A DNA stretch of 42,461 bases, taken from Nitratiruptor sp. GTDB lineage: Bacteria; Campylobacterota; Campylobacteria; Campylobacterales; Nitratiruptoraceae. Where the stretch lies: NCBI GenBank assembly GCA_015494535.1, contig WGBC01000006.1, positions 1-42,461 on the forward strand, given 5' to 3'. The notes beneath the pieces are model-generated. The model searched no databases. It had not been told where the DNA came from and saw only the letters and a list, made by a program, of their open reading frames with translations. This document shows positions 17,726-27,253 of the stretch, in pieces (positions within the stretch are counted from its first letter, which is position 1; each line of letters begins with the position of its first letter). The position numbers and the translations under genes are program-made.

Positions 17726-18369
17726 TGAAGAGTTTACAGCGAAGCGTGCTAAAATCTATCGTGCCTCCCCTTGGCGCACTTTTGATGCGTGCCATCTACG
17801 CAAGTTGTAAAAAAGAGTTCCACATCCCTTCAAATCTTCCCAAAGAGCCCTTTATCGTGGCTTTTTGGCATGGCGAGCTTTTGATGCAACCGTTTCTCTA
17901 CCATAAAATCCGCCCATCCCACAAAATTTCGGTAATGATAAGCGAGCATTTCGATGGGGAGTTGATTGCAAGAACGATTGAGCGATTTGGGTTCGAGAGC
18001 ATCAGGGGTTCTTCCAAAAAAGGGGGTGCAAGAGCTCTTATAGGTGCAATCAAAAAGCTCAAAGAAGGCTATGACATAGCTATCACGCCTGATGGTCCGA
18101 GGGGGCCAAGACACAGCGTGGCCGGGGGTATTGTGGCGCTTAGTCAAAAGAGTGGAGCCAAAATCGTACCTTTTAGCTACCAAGCCGACAGATTCTGGCA
18201 GCTTAATAGCTGGGACAGGTTTCTAATTCCAAAGCCCTTTAGCAAGCTTAGCTTCTATGTGGGCGAGCCTTTTAGCGTAGAGGGGATGGATGAGGAGCAG
18301 GCTAAAGAGTTTATAAAGAAGCGAATGCTACAATATTGTCACGAATCCTCAAAGGAAAAGCGTGGATAG
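17725..18369 (+). CDS. Lysophospholipid/lipid A acyltransferase-like protein (DUF374)
   Basis: The 214-residue product has a short hydrophobic N-terminal segment (VPPLGALLMRAIYA) and the DUF374 pattern: FWHGELLMQPFLY, the MISEHFDGELIARTIERFG block, RGSSKKGGARALIGAIKKL and ITPDGPRGPRHSVAGGIVALSQKSG. The family is related to LpxL-type and PlsC-type acyltransferases and probably transfers an acyl group at the inner membrane; the substrate is unknown. I recall this gene following miaB in related genomes. The start may be ATG 17725 or TTG 17722; the ATG overlaps the miaB stop. It overlaps the next gene by 8 bases. Confidence 0.82.
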   Translation: MKSLQRSVLKSIVPPLGALLMRAIYASCKKEFHIPSNLPKEPFIVAFWHGELLMQPFLYHKIRPSHKISVMISEHFDGELIARTIERFGFESIRGSSKKGGARALIGAIKKLKEGYDIAITPDGPRGPRHSVAGGIVALSQKSGAKIVPFSYQADRFWQLNSWDRFLIPKPFSKLSFYVGEPFSVEGMDEEQAKEFIKKRMLQYCHESSKEKRG

Positions 18370-19366
18370 ATGCATCTTTTTCGATTCGGCCGCCCAGACT
18401 ATCCTTTTGCAAAAGCCAAGAGAGAGTGATGTACTCTACGTGGATCATGCCAACTGGTTTGTGAAGATTGATACGAAAGAATTCAACAAATTAAAAGCCG
18501 CTCAAACCACTGCTACTATCGTATCTCCTTTTAGCTATCTGTTTCATGAATATAGGAAAAAAGCGGAACCGGCGCTCTTTGGGGTTGTTTTGGAGGAGCA
18601 ATGCTATTTTGCAATCTTTTTAGATGAAAAGCCTCTTTTTTGGCAAATTTGCGATACTGCCCAAGATATTACAAATGGGATAGAGAGATTCTTGAAAGAT
18701 TTCTATGAAAAACCCCAGAGTTTCTTCATAGAAAAGATCTACCTTTACAACTGCAATGAAGCGTTGCAGATAGACAAGGAGGATATTCAAGAGAGGCTGC
18801 TGCTTCCTGTGGAGGTATATGAAGAGGATGAAGATCGGCTTTGCCAAGAAGTCGCATCGATGGCGATAGATCAGCAAGCCGAGGAGCCCTCTTTTTTGAA
18901 AAAGTACCGATCCTTGCTGCTTATCGCCGCAGCGACGCTGTTGGTGGTGTCTGGGTACGAGATTTATCTTCGTTACGCGATAGCCCAGTATGAGCAAAAA
19001 ATTGCGAATCTCGTGCAAAAACAAGTGGACGTAGCCAACAAGAACAACGACTACCAAGCCCAGCTCATGCATTTTCAAAAGCTCAAGCCAATTGTCGAGG
19101 CAATCAAGCAAAACAACGCTTTGATAGCTTCCAAGATTCGAACTATTTTCAATCTCATTCCCAATGATGCATACCTGACAAAAGCGGAGATTGGCAAAAA
19201 TGCGTTGCTGTTTGAGGGTGTATGCAAATCCAAAAAGAGCCTCTTGAGGGCTTTTCATGAAAAGATGGCAAAAAGCTTCCAAAAAAAGAGAATACGTTTT
19301 ACTAAAATGGCCGACGGCTATAGATTCCAAGCCGTATATGAAGAGATGATCGATGAAAAGAGTTGA
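18362..19366 (+). CDS. PilN/GspL-like inner-membrane assembly protein
   Basis: The 334-residue product has a soluble N-terminal region (residues 1-180), one membrane helix (about 184-204, RSLLLIAAATLLVVSGYEIY), a coiled coil (about 205-255) and a C-terminal domain with the PilN-like signature LIPNDAYLTKAEIGKNALLFEGVCKSKKSL. That order matches PilN, or GspL with a reduced actin-like N-terminal domain, of type IV pili and type II secretion. It starts at GTG 18362 inside the end of the acyltransferase gene and overlaps the PilO-like gene by 14 bases. No ATPase, pilin or secretin is nearby. In Campylobacterota such parts serve DNA uptake (the Cts system); that link is inference. Confidence 0.65.
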   Translation: MDRCIFFDSAAQTILLQKPRESDVLYVDHANWFVKIDTKEFNKLKAAQTTATIVSPFSYLFHEYRKKAEPALFGVVLEEQCYFAIFLDEKPLFWQICDTAQDITNGIERFLKDFYEKPQSFFIEKIYLYNCNEALQIDKEDIQERLLLPVEVYEEDEDRLCQEVASMAIDQQAEEPSFLKKYRSLLLIAAATLLVVSGYEIYLRYAIAQYEQKIANLVQKQVDVANKNNDYQAQLMHFQKLKPIVEAIKQNNALIASKIRTIFNLIPNDAYLTKAEIGKNALLFEGVCKSKKSLLRAFHEKMAKSFQKKRIRFTKMADGYRFQAVYEEMIDEKS

Positions 19367-19865
19367 GTTTTCTCGAGACACCATGAAGTTGCTGCTTTTC
19401 ATTATCAGTTTCATTGTGGTGCTTTACTCTATTTTCGCTTTTGTGGTGATGGAGGATGTGGATAGGCTGCAAGAGCTTGAAAACAAATACAAGCTCCAAA
19501 AAACCATAGCCTCTTATGTACAGCAAAACAATAGCGATTTGCAAAAGAGTATGGATGATGTGCAAGAGATCAAGGCATTTATGGACAAAAGCATCGATGA
19601 GCAAAAGTTGCACGCCTTGCTTTCGCAGCACTTGCAAAATATCACCATCAAAAAAGTAGACGAAAAGAGCGACAAAGTCGTAAAAATAAAATACTACATA
19701 GAAGCGATGCTGCCCTCTATGAAAAACTTCTACAATTTCGTTGAGATTATCGAGCAGAAAAAATACCCTCTAGAGCTTGCTTATCCCATTACATTTAAGC
19801 GAGATAATCACAGCATCGCCCTTACGCTTTTTCTAACACTTTATCAAGCAAAGCCGCGTCAATAG
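19353..19865 (+). CDS. PilO/GspM-like inner-membrane assembly protein
   Basis: The 170-residue product has one N-terminal membrane helix (about residues 12-32, KLLLFIISFIVVLYSIFAFVV), a coiled coil (about 33-80) and a small C-terminal domain with alternating strands and helices (IKYYIEAMLPSMKNFYNFVEII then [18 protein letters not shown]). This is the architecture of PilO or GspM, the usual partner of PilN/GspL. It overlaps the upstream PilN-like gene by 14 bases, which supports a two-protein complex. Its last 44 bases overlap the end of tilS on the opposite strand. Sequence similarity in this family is weak, so the assignment rests on architecture and pairing. Confidence 0.6.
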   Translation: MKRVEFSRDTMKLLLFIISFIVVLYSIFAFVVMEDVDRLQELENKYKLQKTIASYVQQNNSDLQKSMDDVQEIKAFMDKSIDEQKLHALLSQHLQNITIKKVDEKSDKVVKIKYYIEAMLPSMKNFYNFVEIIEQKKYPLELAYPITFKRDNHSIALTLFLTLYQAKPRQ

Positions 19866-20808
19866 CCTCTTTGTAGATATAGCCTCGAAGTGGGGGTGGT
19901 ATCTTTTTTTGGCGGAAAAGCTCTTTAGTTTTTTTTGGTAGTTTTGTTTTGACGTATGGCGCTGCAAAGATATGCTCCTTTGTCAGAGCGAAAGCTATTT
20001 TACCCCCAATCACGCCATTTTGCTGTTTGAAGATCTCCTCCTTTTGCGAGGAGCTAAGCAGATATCCGAGTCTTTTGAAGATCTTGTCGATGGTTCGCAT
20101 ATCTTGGTGGCGGTTGAGGTCTCTTTTAGCGATGAAGAGCTTTTTGATTGAAAAGATCTTGCCCAAAAGCAGCTTTTTGTCCTCATGCAGATAAAGAAAG
20201 CTTCTCTGCACGCCTCTGGAGAAACGCTGCATAATAGGATCGCAAAACTCCTTGCGAAAGAGGTTACGGGTATATGTGGTGTCGAAATTGGAGCTATCGA
20301 GGAAGTAGCGGATTTTGTTTTGTTCTAAAAACTTTAGGATCTCCTCTTTTGGCGTAAAGAGCAGGGGCCTAATTATCTGATACCCATCTTTTGGTGTAAC
20401 AGGATCCATGCCCAGAAGCTCCACGAGTCCCGCTCCCTTTGCAAGCTGCATCATGAACCACTCAAACTGATCGTTGAGCTGATGGGCGGTTATGAGGTTG
20501 TCGTAACCTTCTTGTTTGATAATTGTTTCAAAAAATTGGTAGCGTATATTTCTAGCTTTCTTTTCTATGCCAGGAGGAGAGATGTGGCATTCGTGAATGA
20601 AGATCTTTTTATCGTACCTATTGGCTAGTTCTTTGGCGTAAGCTACCTCATCTTTGCTTTGGGCGCGAAGGTTGTAATCTACGATGGCGATATCAAAGGA
20701 AATTTGCTCCTGTAAAAGCAAAAAGAAAAGAGCCGTCGAGTCGCTGCCCCCAGAGAAAGCAAGGAGATTTTTGCCTTGGCGCAGTGTCTCAAGAGCGAAT
20801 AGTTCCAA
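19822..20808 (-). CDS. tilS: tRNA(Ile)-lysidine synthase
   Basis: TilS attaches lysine to C34 of the tRNA-Ile that reads AUA, an essential step. The 328-residue product has the PP-loop [15 protein letters not shown] close to the N-terminus, followed by [22 protein letters not shown], the [20 protein letters not shown] block and a C-terminal tRNA-binding region. The frame stays open upstream, but the TTG at 20808, inside the end of rimO (20 base overlap), puts the PP-loop at the expected place. There is no ATG nearby, so the start is the least certain part. It is the last gene of the long minus-strand run. Confidence 0.92.
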   Translation of the reverse strand: MELFALETLRQGKNLLAFSGGSDSTALFFLLLQEQISFDIAIVDYNLRAQSKDEVAYAKELANRYDKKIFIHECHISPPGIEKKARNIRYQFFETIIKQEGYDNLITAHQLNDQFEWFMMQLAKGAGLVELLGMDPVTPKDGYQIIRPLLFTPKEEILKFLEQNKIRYFLDSSNFDTTYTRNLFRKEFCDPIMQRFSRGVQRSFLYLHEDKKLLLGKIFSIKKLFIAKRDLNRHQDMRTIDKIFKRLGYLLSSSQKEEIFKQQNGVIGGKIAFALTKEHIFAAPYVKTKLPKKTKELFRQKKIPPPLRGYIYKEAIDAALLDKVLEKA

Positions 20809-22093
20809 GAAGATTCTCTCCCACCACCTCGCTGATTGCAACGTTGTAGCATCTGCCAATTTGCAGATTCTCGACCTCACTCTCGTTGATGAGAATCTCG
20901 CCGTCGATTTCAGGTGCCCAAATCTTTTTGCGTGCACTGAGCAGCAGTTCGCTCTCACTACTTGTGCCGTCGAGGTAGGCTTCCACTACTTTGCCAAGAT
21001 CTTTTTTGAGAGATTTTTGCTTTTTGGCTTTGACGATCTCTTCTAAGATCTGCAGCCTCTCATCAATCACCTCTTGAGGGATTTTCTCTTGCATGGCAAA
21101 TGCTTGGGTATTCTCTTCATCGCTGTAGGCAAAGAGATTGACCCTATCAAAGTCAAATTCCTCCAAAAACTCTCTAAGCTTGGCAAAATCGCTCTCGCTC
21201 TCTCCAGGGTGCCCCACGATGATGCTCGTGCGAAGGAAGCTAGCTGGAGCCTTTCGCATCTGCTCGAGAAGTTTTAAAGTAGGTTCCTTGCCGATGCCTC
21301 TTTTCATGAGTTTGAGCATTCTATCACTTATGTGCTGTATCGGCATCTCGAAGTAGTTGACGAATTTCTTGGCATCCACGATTGTCTGGATAAGTTCGCT
21401 GGAAGTGGTGGAGGGATAGAGATAGAGTATACGAGCACTTTCGATCCCCTCTATCTTCTCAATCGCTTCGATGAGGCGAATGAGCCCATCTTTGATGCTT
21501 TTGTCCCTAAGGTAAGAGCTGCTGTCTTGGGAGATGAAAGTAAAGTCAATGAATCCCTTATCAACCAAACTTTTGACTTCATCTACGATCATCTCAAGTG
21601 GGCGTGATTGCAGGCGCCCTTTGAAGGAGGGAATGGCGCAAAAGCTGCAGCGTTGGTTGCACCCTTCGCTCAGTTTGATGTATGCGTGGTAGTTGGAGCC
21701 GGTGATGAGGCGCTCCTCTTTTTTTATGAGGTAGACCTGATCGCTAAAGTGGCTTTTTTTCTCTTTTATGAGTTCATCGATCTTCGCATAATCGCCAACG
21801 CCCGTGAAAATATCTACTTCTGGCAGCTCTTTTTGCAGCTCCTTTTTGTATCGTTCACTCAAGCATCCGGCCATGACAAGCAAGGAGTCCTCTTTGCGCT
21901 GGCTGTGCAGATCAAAAATTGTCTGTAAACTCTCCTCTTTTGCAGCATTGATAAAGCCGCAGGTATTGACGATTATTACATCGGCTTCCGCTGGATTTTG
22001 CGTAAGCGCAAAATCTTGCAGCCTTCCAAGCATTACCTCCGTGTCTACGAGGTTTTTGGTACATCCCAATGAGACGACATGAAGCTTTTTCAC
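20789..22093 (-). CDS. rimO: Ribosomal protein S12 methylthiotransferase RimO
   Basis: RimO is a radical SAM enzyme that methylthiolates the conserved aspartate of ribosomal protein S12. The 434-residue product starts [20 protein letters not shown], the RimO hallmark, with further N-terminal cluster cysteines in [13 protein letters not shown] and MAGCLSERY and the radical SAM site [16 protein letters not shown]. The C-terminal TRAM region includes [18 protein letters not shown] and [10 protein letters not shown]. It overlaps the upstream cyclase gene by four bases and tilS downstream; I recall rimO-tilS as a pair in Campylobacter. Confidence 0.97.
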   Translation of the reverse strand: MKKLHVVSLGCTKNLVDTEVMLGRLQDFALTQNPAEADVIIVNTCGFINAAKEESLQTIFDLHSQRKEDSLLVMAGCLSERYKKELQKELPEVDIFTGVGDYAKIDELIKEKKSHFSDQVYLIKKEERLITGSNYHAYIKLSEGCNQRCSFCAIPSFKGRLQSRPLEMIVDEVKSLVDKGFIDFTFISQDSSSYLRDKSIKDGLIRLIEAIEKIEGIESARILYLYPSTTSSELIQTIVDAKKFVNYFEMPIQHISDRMLKLMKRGIGKEPTLKLLEQMRKAPASFLRTSIIVGHPGESESDFAKLREFLEEFDFDRVNLFAYSDEENTQAFAMQEKIPQEVIDERLQILEEIVKAKKQKSLKKDLGKVVEAYLDGTSSESELLLSARKKIWAPEIDGEILINESEVENLQIGRCYNVAISEVVGENLLGTIRS

Positions 22094-23160
22094 TCTATCA
22101 CCACCACTTGGTTTTTCCCGCCATGTTTGGCTTCATACATCGCTTTATCCACTCTTGCAAATATGGTATCTATCGTATCGTCTATTCGTACGCCCGTTAC
22201 GCCAAAGCTTGCCGTGATATGAATTTCGTCTTCTAGTGTGGAAAATGTCCTGTTTTCTATTGTGCTACGCAACCTATTGGCAACGATCTCACCCTCTTTG
22301 ACGGTTGCTCCCGGCACCAAAATGGCGAACTCCTCTCCGCCTACGCGCGCCGCGATGTTGTTGGCTCGTAGAAAGGTTTTGAGAATGAGGGCGATCTCTT
22401 TGAGCACTTGATCGCCAGCTGGATGGCCGTAGCGGTCATTGATGGATTTGAAGTTGTCGATATCAAGCAAAATGAGTGCAAAAGGGTAGCCTCTTGTTTG
22501 ATAATCGTTGATCATCTCCAAGAGGGCTCGTTCAAATCTTCGCCTATTGACAAGTCCCGTGAGAAAATCTATTTCTGCTTCCGTGCGTGCGGTCATAAGT
22601 TCACCTTGCAAGCGGATAACATCTGCGTGGTATTTGCGCAGTTCGTTGGTGAGCAGTTCGTTTTCACGCTTGAGGATTTCCAACTCCTCGAGGATCTTTT
22701 TAAGCGTCTGTTTCGTTTTGGCGTCTTCGAGTGCCTCTTCGTCTTGTTCTATTTCGTTTTTATGCGAGTCGATGGAGCTGTTGTGGGTATCGATAGTGTT
22801 GATGACCTCAGCAAGCTTTTGTTCTATTATATCGGCGATACGCACAAGTTTCTTGACCATTCCCTTTTGTTTGATTTCGGTATCTTCGGGTGCTTTTTCC
22901 TTGATTTCGTCATATGGTTCGTCGTAAATCTCCTTGAAAAGTCCCAAGATCTCCAAATCGTTGAGTTCTTTGTTGTTCTCTACGATGTTGCAAAATACAT
23001 AGAACCAGCGCTCATAGTTTTTGGGAGTGATGACGATGTTGTTTTTGATCATGAAATTCATCTGCTTGCGCACGATGTTCATAATGGTTTTAATATCGTC
23101 GCGGGTCAGTTTCTCGTCTTTGGCAAGCTTCTCTTGGAGTTTGCAAAAATCTTCTCTCAT
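22090..23160 (-). CDS. Diguanylate cyclase (GGEEF domain)
   Basis: The 356-residue product has an alpha-helical N-terminal region (1-100) of unknown fold, a long coiled coil (about 108-195) and a C-terminal GGDEF domain. The active-site motif is GGEEF at 274-278 ([11 protein letters not shown]), and the upstream [21 protein letters not shown] block supplies metal and GTP contacts, so cyclic di-GMP synthesis is likely. The inhibitory I-site RxxD reads R265-A-N-N268, so product inhibition is probably lost. No membrane segment or known sensor domain is seen. ATG at 23160 is preferred over GTG 23163, because GGAGG lies 4 bases upstream. It overlaps rimO by four bases, so it sits in a translation-factor operon. 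Confidence 0.9.
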   Translation of the reverse strand: MREDFCKLQEKLAKDEKLTRDDIKTIMNIVRKQMNFMIKNNIVITPKNYERWFYVFCNIVENNKELNDLEILGLFKEIYDEPYDEIKEKAPEDTEIKQKGMVKKLVRIADIIEQKLAEVINTIDTHNSSIDSHKNEIEQDEEALEDAKTKQTLKKILEELEILKRENELLTNELRKYHADVIRLQGELMTARTEAEIDFLTGLVNRRRFERALLEMINDYQTRGYPFALILLDIDNFKSINDRYGHPAGDQVLKEIALILKTFLRANNIAARVGGEEFAILVPGATVKEGEIVANRLRSTIENRTFSTLEDEIHITASFGVTGVRIDDTIDTIFARVDKAMYEAKHGGKNQVVVIE

Positions 23161-23197
23161 CACTCCTCCTTTGACTCATTATAGCACATTATCGGCA

Positions 23198-23647
23198 TCA
23201 ACAATCCTTCATTGCAGCTCTTGCTTCTCTGTCCATGATCTTTTTCTTAAGTGTCTCTCTCTTGTCGTGCAACGTTTTTCCTTTTGCCAAAGCTATCTCT
23301 AACTTAGCGATGTTCTTATGGTTGAAGTAGAGCTTGAGGGGTACGATGGTGTAGCCTTTTTCACTTGTTTTTCCAATGAGTTTGTTGATCTCTTTTTTGT
23401 GTAGCAGCAGTTTTCTTGGGCGCTTTTCGTCCGGCTTGAAATGGGGGTTGGCACTTTGTAAGTGGCTTATGTGCATCCCAAAGATATAGGGTTCGCCTTT
23501 GACGAATTTGATGAAGCTGTCTTTGAGGTTGACCCTGCCGGCTCTGATGGCTTTTACTTCGCTGCCTTGCAAAACTAATCCCGCTTCATACTTTTCGATG
23601 ATGTGAAAATCGTGAAAAGCCTTTTTGTTCGTGGCTACTACTTTCAT
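23198..23647 (-). CDS. smpB: SsrA-binding protein SmpB
   Basis: SmpB delivers tmRNA to stalled ribosomes for trans-translation and tagging of incomplete proteins. The 149-residue product has the full family pattern: [43 protein letters not shown], the [11 protein letters not shown] segment, and the basic tail [21 protein letters not shown]. The ssrA gene is not in the window. It overlaps ispE by four bases and is followed 37 bases later by the cyclase gene. Identification is secure. Confidence 0.98.
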   Translation of the reverse strand: MKVVATNKKAFHDFHIIEKYEAGLVLQGSEVKAIRAGRVNLKDSFIKFVKGEPYIFGMHISHLQSANPHFKPDEKRPRKLLLHKKEINKLIGKTSEKGYTIVPLKLYFNHKNIAKLEIALAKGKTLHDKRETLKKKIMDREARAAMKDC

Positions 23648-24390
23648 TCTTTACTCCTAAATAGTGTGCTACCGCTGCCGCTGAGATACCAATTTTTCGC
23701 AAAAGGGCGTAGCTCTGGGCAGAGCATTGCAGCGCTTTGGTAGAGATCGTTTGCTTGTAGTGGAGAGAGATTTGCCAAGATCTCTTTTGAGCTCATATTT
23801 TTGAGTTTTTGCGCTTCAGCTTTATCACTGAGATGAGCATGCTTGCGAAAATTTCCATAGACTTTGGCGGTATTGCAGTGAAGATTCATTAGTTTAAATT
23901 CAAGTGCCGGTATGTCATCCTCAAATGGCTCGATAACTTCTCCTATGCCCTCAACGTTGGCGGCTTTGTAGCCATAGATGAAAAAGGGCACATCCGCCCC
24001 CACTTCCAAAGCTATCTTGGCTAGAGTCTGTATATCTAGATTAAGCTCCGCCTCTTGGTTTAGTAGCTGCAAAAACGTAGCCGCGTCGCTGCTGCCGCCT
24101 CCTAGTCCCGCTCCCTCAGGAATTCTTTTAATGACGCGTACGCGGCGATTTTGCATGAAATCTTTGATTTGCGGTGCCACTTTTTGCAACGCTTCATACG
24201 CTTTGTAGATGGTATTGTTTTTTTGCTCAATGTCCATACCCACAATCTCACACTCGCCGCCCTCCGCCTCTTCCAAAAAGATCTCATCATAGAGCTCTTC
24301 ATAGCGCACGAAGCGTGAGACGAGCTCATGGTAGTTGCCGCGTCTGCCTACGATCTTTAAGAATATATTGATTTTTGCTACTGCTTTCAT
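23644..24390 (-). CDS. ispE: 4-diphosphocytidyl-2-C-methyl-D-erythritol kinase
   Basis: IspE phosphorylates CDP-methylerythritol in the MEP isoprenoid pathway. The 248-residue GHMP-family kinase starts [20 protein letters not shown] and carries the ATP loop [17 protein letters not shown], the [13 protein letters not shown] motif and a C-terminal SGSGSTLF glycine loop. It is somewhat shorter than the E. coli enzyme. It overlaps truB by four bases on one side and smpB by four on the other. In many relatives, as I recall, csrA precedes ispE; here there is no room for it. Confidence 0.95.
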   Translation of the reverse strand: MKAVAKINIFLKIVGRRGNYHELVSRFVRYEELYDEIFLEEAEGGECEIVGMDIEQKNNTIYKAYEALQKVAPQIKDFMQNRRVRVIKRIPEGAGLGGGSSDAATFLQLLNQEAELNLDIQTLAKIALEVGADVPFFIYGYKAANVEGIGEVIEPFEDDIPALEFKLMNLHCNTAKVYGNFRKHAHLSDKAEAQKLKNMSSKEILANLSPLQANDLYQSAAMLCPELRPFAKNWYLSGSGSTLFRSKE

Positions 24391-25211
24391 TGTGCTCTCG
24401 GTATCTGGTTGAGTAGGTAATGAACCTCTTTGTTTTTGATTGCAATGATAGCAAAAAAGTGCTCAAACACAAGGTGGTACGTGCCATCTTCCTTGATAGC
24501 CAGTTCATCGAGCGTTAGCTTTTTGCCGTGCCAGATGGCATCAGCAGATAGCGAGGTTTGGTTTGGTTTGGTGGCGAGATAGCCGATGGGATCCAGCGGC
24601 TTTTCATCTTCGTAGATGAACTTGCCCTCTTGTATACGCTCTAGATAGCTAAGAGTTCCGGTAAGCCCCAAGCTCTTTGCGATATGCTCGCCGACGCTTC
24701 TTATGTATGTGCCCTCGCTTACCGTGGCTTCAAAGGTAATGAAGGGGTGGTTGTAGTTGAGCAGCTTGATGGCGTATATATAGGAAGTGATGGTTGGCAG
24801 CTTCACCTCTTCGTTGCGTGCAGCTAGCTTGTAGGCTCTCTTGCCGCCAACCTTCTTGGCGCTAAATAGTGGCGGCGTATAGGTGAACTCTCCATGCAAA
24901 CCATCGATAATTGATATGATCTTTTGCACAGACTGCTTTGGCACAGAAGCAATGGATTCGATGTTTTCAAGATCTAAGCTTTTGCTTTTGGCGCCCAACC
25001 ACAAAGTAGCCCGATAGATTTTGGGAGTTTTTTGCAAAAAACGAAAGAGCTTGGTATATGCCCCAAAGGCTATGATGAGAGTCCCACACGCGAATGGATC
25101 GAGCGTGCCGGAGAAGCCCGCTTTTTTGACGCGATACTTCTTTTTGAGCCGGGCGAGGAAGCTATTGGAGGAGATAAACATCGGTTTGTACGCTACGAAG
25201 AGCCTGTTCAT
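24387..25211 (-). CDS. truB: tRNA pseudouridine-55 synthase
   Basis: TruB makes pseudouridine 55 in the T-loop of tRNAs. The 274-residue product starts MNRLFVAYKPMFISSNSFLA, and the catalytic aspartate is D38 in GFSGTLDPFACGTL. The YRATLWLGAKSKSLD block, FTYTPPLFSAKKVGGKRAYKLA and CSxGTYIRSL-like SEGTYIRSVGEHIAK motif are all family marks. The C-terminal PUA-like region is short and divergent. It overlaps the helicase gene upstream and ispE downstream by four bases each. Confidence 0.96.
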   Translation of the reverse strand: MNRLFVAYKPMFISSNSFLARLKKKYRVKKAGFSGTLDPFACGTLIIAFGAYTKLFRFLQKTPKIYRATLWLGAKSKSLDLENIESIASVPKQSVQKIISIIDGLHGEFTYTPPLFSAKKVGGKRAYKLAARNEEVKLPTITSYIYAIKLLNYNHPFITFEATVSEGTYIRSVGEHIAKSLGLTGTLSYLERIQEGKFIYEDEKPLDPIGYLATKPNQTSLSADAIWHGKKLTLDELAIKEDGTYHLVFEHFFAIIAIKNKEVHYLLNQIPRAQ

Positions 25212-27253
25212 GCACGCTCCACGAAACTTGCGAGAATCTCTCTTTGGTTGCCTCCAAAATTGATGGTGAGTTTAAATTCCCTGCCGGCTTTGCTTACGCC
25301 TATAACTCTGCCTATGCCAAAAAGTTTGTGCTTGACGAGATCGCCTTTTTTGAAGGTGGCACGCTTTTCAATTTTGATGCTTGTTGGAATAAGCCCGGCT
25401 TCTCCTAGGAATCTGCTCTTTTCAAGATGAGCCCTTCTGCCTTTGTAGAATCTCGTTTTGACATGCGAGAGGGTGAGCTCCTTTTTGGCCCTGGTAATTG
25501 CTACGTATCCCAACCGCCTCTCCTCTTCGATATCGCAGCCATCGCCGGTGAGCGGGAAGAAACCCTCTTCCAAGCCAATCACGAAAAGGTGCTCAAACTC
25601 CAAGCCTTTGCTAGCGTGCACGCTCATGATGGATACAGCTTCGCTACCTATTTGATCCTGATCCGATTCTAAAGAGAGCTCGTTGATGAAATCTTCCAAT
25701 GAGTTTTCTGGGTTTTGCTTGATGTAGTCGCGAAACATTCCGTAAAACTCGTCGATATTGGCGATTCGCTCGAATCCATCCGGCAAAGAGGCGTAGTATT
25801 TTCTTAGTCCAATCACTCTTTCGAACTCGTCAATGAAGCGATAGAGCGACTCCTCGGCAATCTCTTGGAGATACTGGAGGTTTTGGGTGAATTCCAGCAG
25901 CGTTTTGGCGTTTTTGGTACCTACGAGTGCTTGGAGGTCCTTTTTGGAGATGGATTGTAGCAGTTGGATTATGGAGGAGTTTTGCTCTTTTGCGGCGTTT
26001 TGCAATTTTTCATAGGTGGCTTTGCCAATACCTCTCTTTGGTTTATTGATGATGCGCTTCAATGAAAACTCGTCGTGCGGGTTGGCGATGACGCGCAGAT
26101 AGCTGATGGTGTCTTTGATTTCGGCCCTCTCGTAGAAGCGTATGGCGCCTACGAGTTTGAAGTTGATACCAGCTTTGCTGAAGGCTTCTTCGATGGATCG
26201 TGAAAGGGCGTTGATGCGAAAGAGCACGGCTATCTCGTCCGCTCTGACGCCTCTATTTATAAGGCTGATGATTTTTTTGGCGATGAGGTTCGCCTCTTCT
26301 TGCTCGTCGTTGCAGTGCAGCACCTCGATATCTTTGCCTTCATCAAGGGTGGCCTCCAGCTTTTTGCCAAGTCTCGATCTGTTGTGGGAGATGAGGTTGT
26401 TGGCGGCTTCCAGGATTTTTTTGGTGGAGCGGTAGTTTTTTTCTAGTTTAACGATTTTGACGTTTTCAAACTTTTCTGGAAACTCCAAGATATTTTTGAT
26501 ATTTGCGCCCCTCCAGCCATAGATACTCTGATCGTCATCGCCTACTACGCAGATGTTGTTGTGGGTGGAGCAGAGTTTTTGCAGCAGCAGGTATTGCAAC
26601 TCGTTGGTGTCTTGGAATTCATCCACCATGATGTATTGGTATTTTTTACTTATTTCATGGCATAGATTCTCGTCGTTTTGTAATATTTTGTATGGCAAAG
26701 CCAAAAGATCGTCAAAATCGACCAAGTTGTTCTCTTGCAAGTAGGCATCGTAGCGCCGATAGATATTAGCTATCTTTTTGAAATTTGGCAGCCTCGCCGC
26801 TTCGATGGCTTCTTCGGGGCTTACGAGGGAGTTTTTGTATTTGGATATCTCGCTGGCTATCAGCGATGGGGGCAGATCTGATTTGAAAGATTTGATGATG
26901 CGCTTTTTATCGTCTGTATCGATGATGACGAAATTGTTGTCGCGTCCCAAGCGGTTGATGTAGAATTTCAAAAACAAAAGCCCAAATTTGTGAAAGGTGC
27001 AAAGCAGCGGCGGGTAGATGGCATGATCTATCATCTGCAGGGCGCGCTGCTGCATCTCTTTTGCGGCTTTGTTGGTGAACGTAAGCGTCAAGATGGAGGC
27101 TGGATCGATACCTAGATCGATAAGGTAGGCAAGACGCGTGGTGATGGTCTTAGTCTTGCCGCTACCGGCTCCAGCCAAAATGAGAATAGGGCCATCGATG
27201 GTGGTGGCGGCCTCTTTTTGCGCTTCGTTGAGTTGATCCAGAATCTTTTGCAT
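25208..27253 (-). CDS. UvrD/Rep/PcrA-family ATP-dependent DNA helicase
   Basis: The 681-residue superfamily 1A helicase has the Q motif QLNEAQKEAA, the P-loop LAGAGSGKTKT around residues 27-37, TFTNKAAKEM (motif Ia), DEFQDTN (motif II), VVGDDDQSIYGWRGA (motif III), KLEKNYRST (motif IV) and MSVHASKGLEFEHLFVIGLEEG (motif V). It unwinds DNA in repair, replication restart or RecA removal. The C-terminal end (KHKLFGIGRVIGV and beyond) resembles the PcrA Tudor-like tail that contacts RNA polymerase. It heads the seven-gene minus-strand run down to tilS. Whether it is the UvrD or Rep ortholog cannot be settled from sequence alone. Confidence 0.95.
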   Translation of the reverse strand: MQKILDQLNEAQKEAATTIDGPILILAGAGSGKTKTITTRLAYLIDLGIDPASILTLTFTNKAAKEMQQRALQMIDHAIYPPLLCTFHKFGLLFLKFYINRLGRDNNFVIIDTDDKKRIIKSFKSDLPPSLIASEISKYKNSLVSPEEAIEAARLPNFKKIANIYRRYDAYLQENNLVDFDDLLALPYKILQNDENLCHEISKKYQYIMVDEFQDTNELQYLLLQKLCSTHNNICVVGDDDQSIYGWRGANIKNILEFPEKFENVKIVKLEKNYRSTKKILEAANNLISHNRSRLGKKLEATLDEGKDIEVLHCNDEQEEANLIAKKIISLINRGVRADEIAVLFRINALSRSIEEAFSKAGINFKLVGAIRFYERAEIKDTISYLRVIANPHDEFSLKRIINKPKRGIGKATYEKLQNAAKEQNSSIIQLLQSISKKDLQALVGTKNAKTLLEFTQNLQYLQEIAEESLYRFIDEFERVIGLRKYYASLPDGFERIANIDEFYGMFRDYIKQNPENSLEDFINELSLESDQDQIGSEAVSIMSVHASKGLEFEHLFVIGLEEGFFPLTGDGCDIEEERRLGYVAITRAKKELTLSHVKTRFYKGRRAHLEKSRFLGEAGLIPTSIKIEKRATFKKGDLVKHKLFGIGRVIGVSKAGREFKLTINFGGNQREILASFVERA

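Noticed and set aside
21074-22082. Several plus-strand frames of 67-106 codons opposite rimO
   Set aside because: They are shadows of the well-supported rimO gene.
22408-23184. 258-residue plus-strand frame opposite the cyclase gene
   Set aside because: The GGEEF cyclase on the minus strand has full family motifs; the opposite frame has no domain and no ribosome site.
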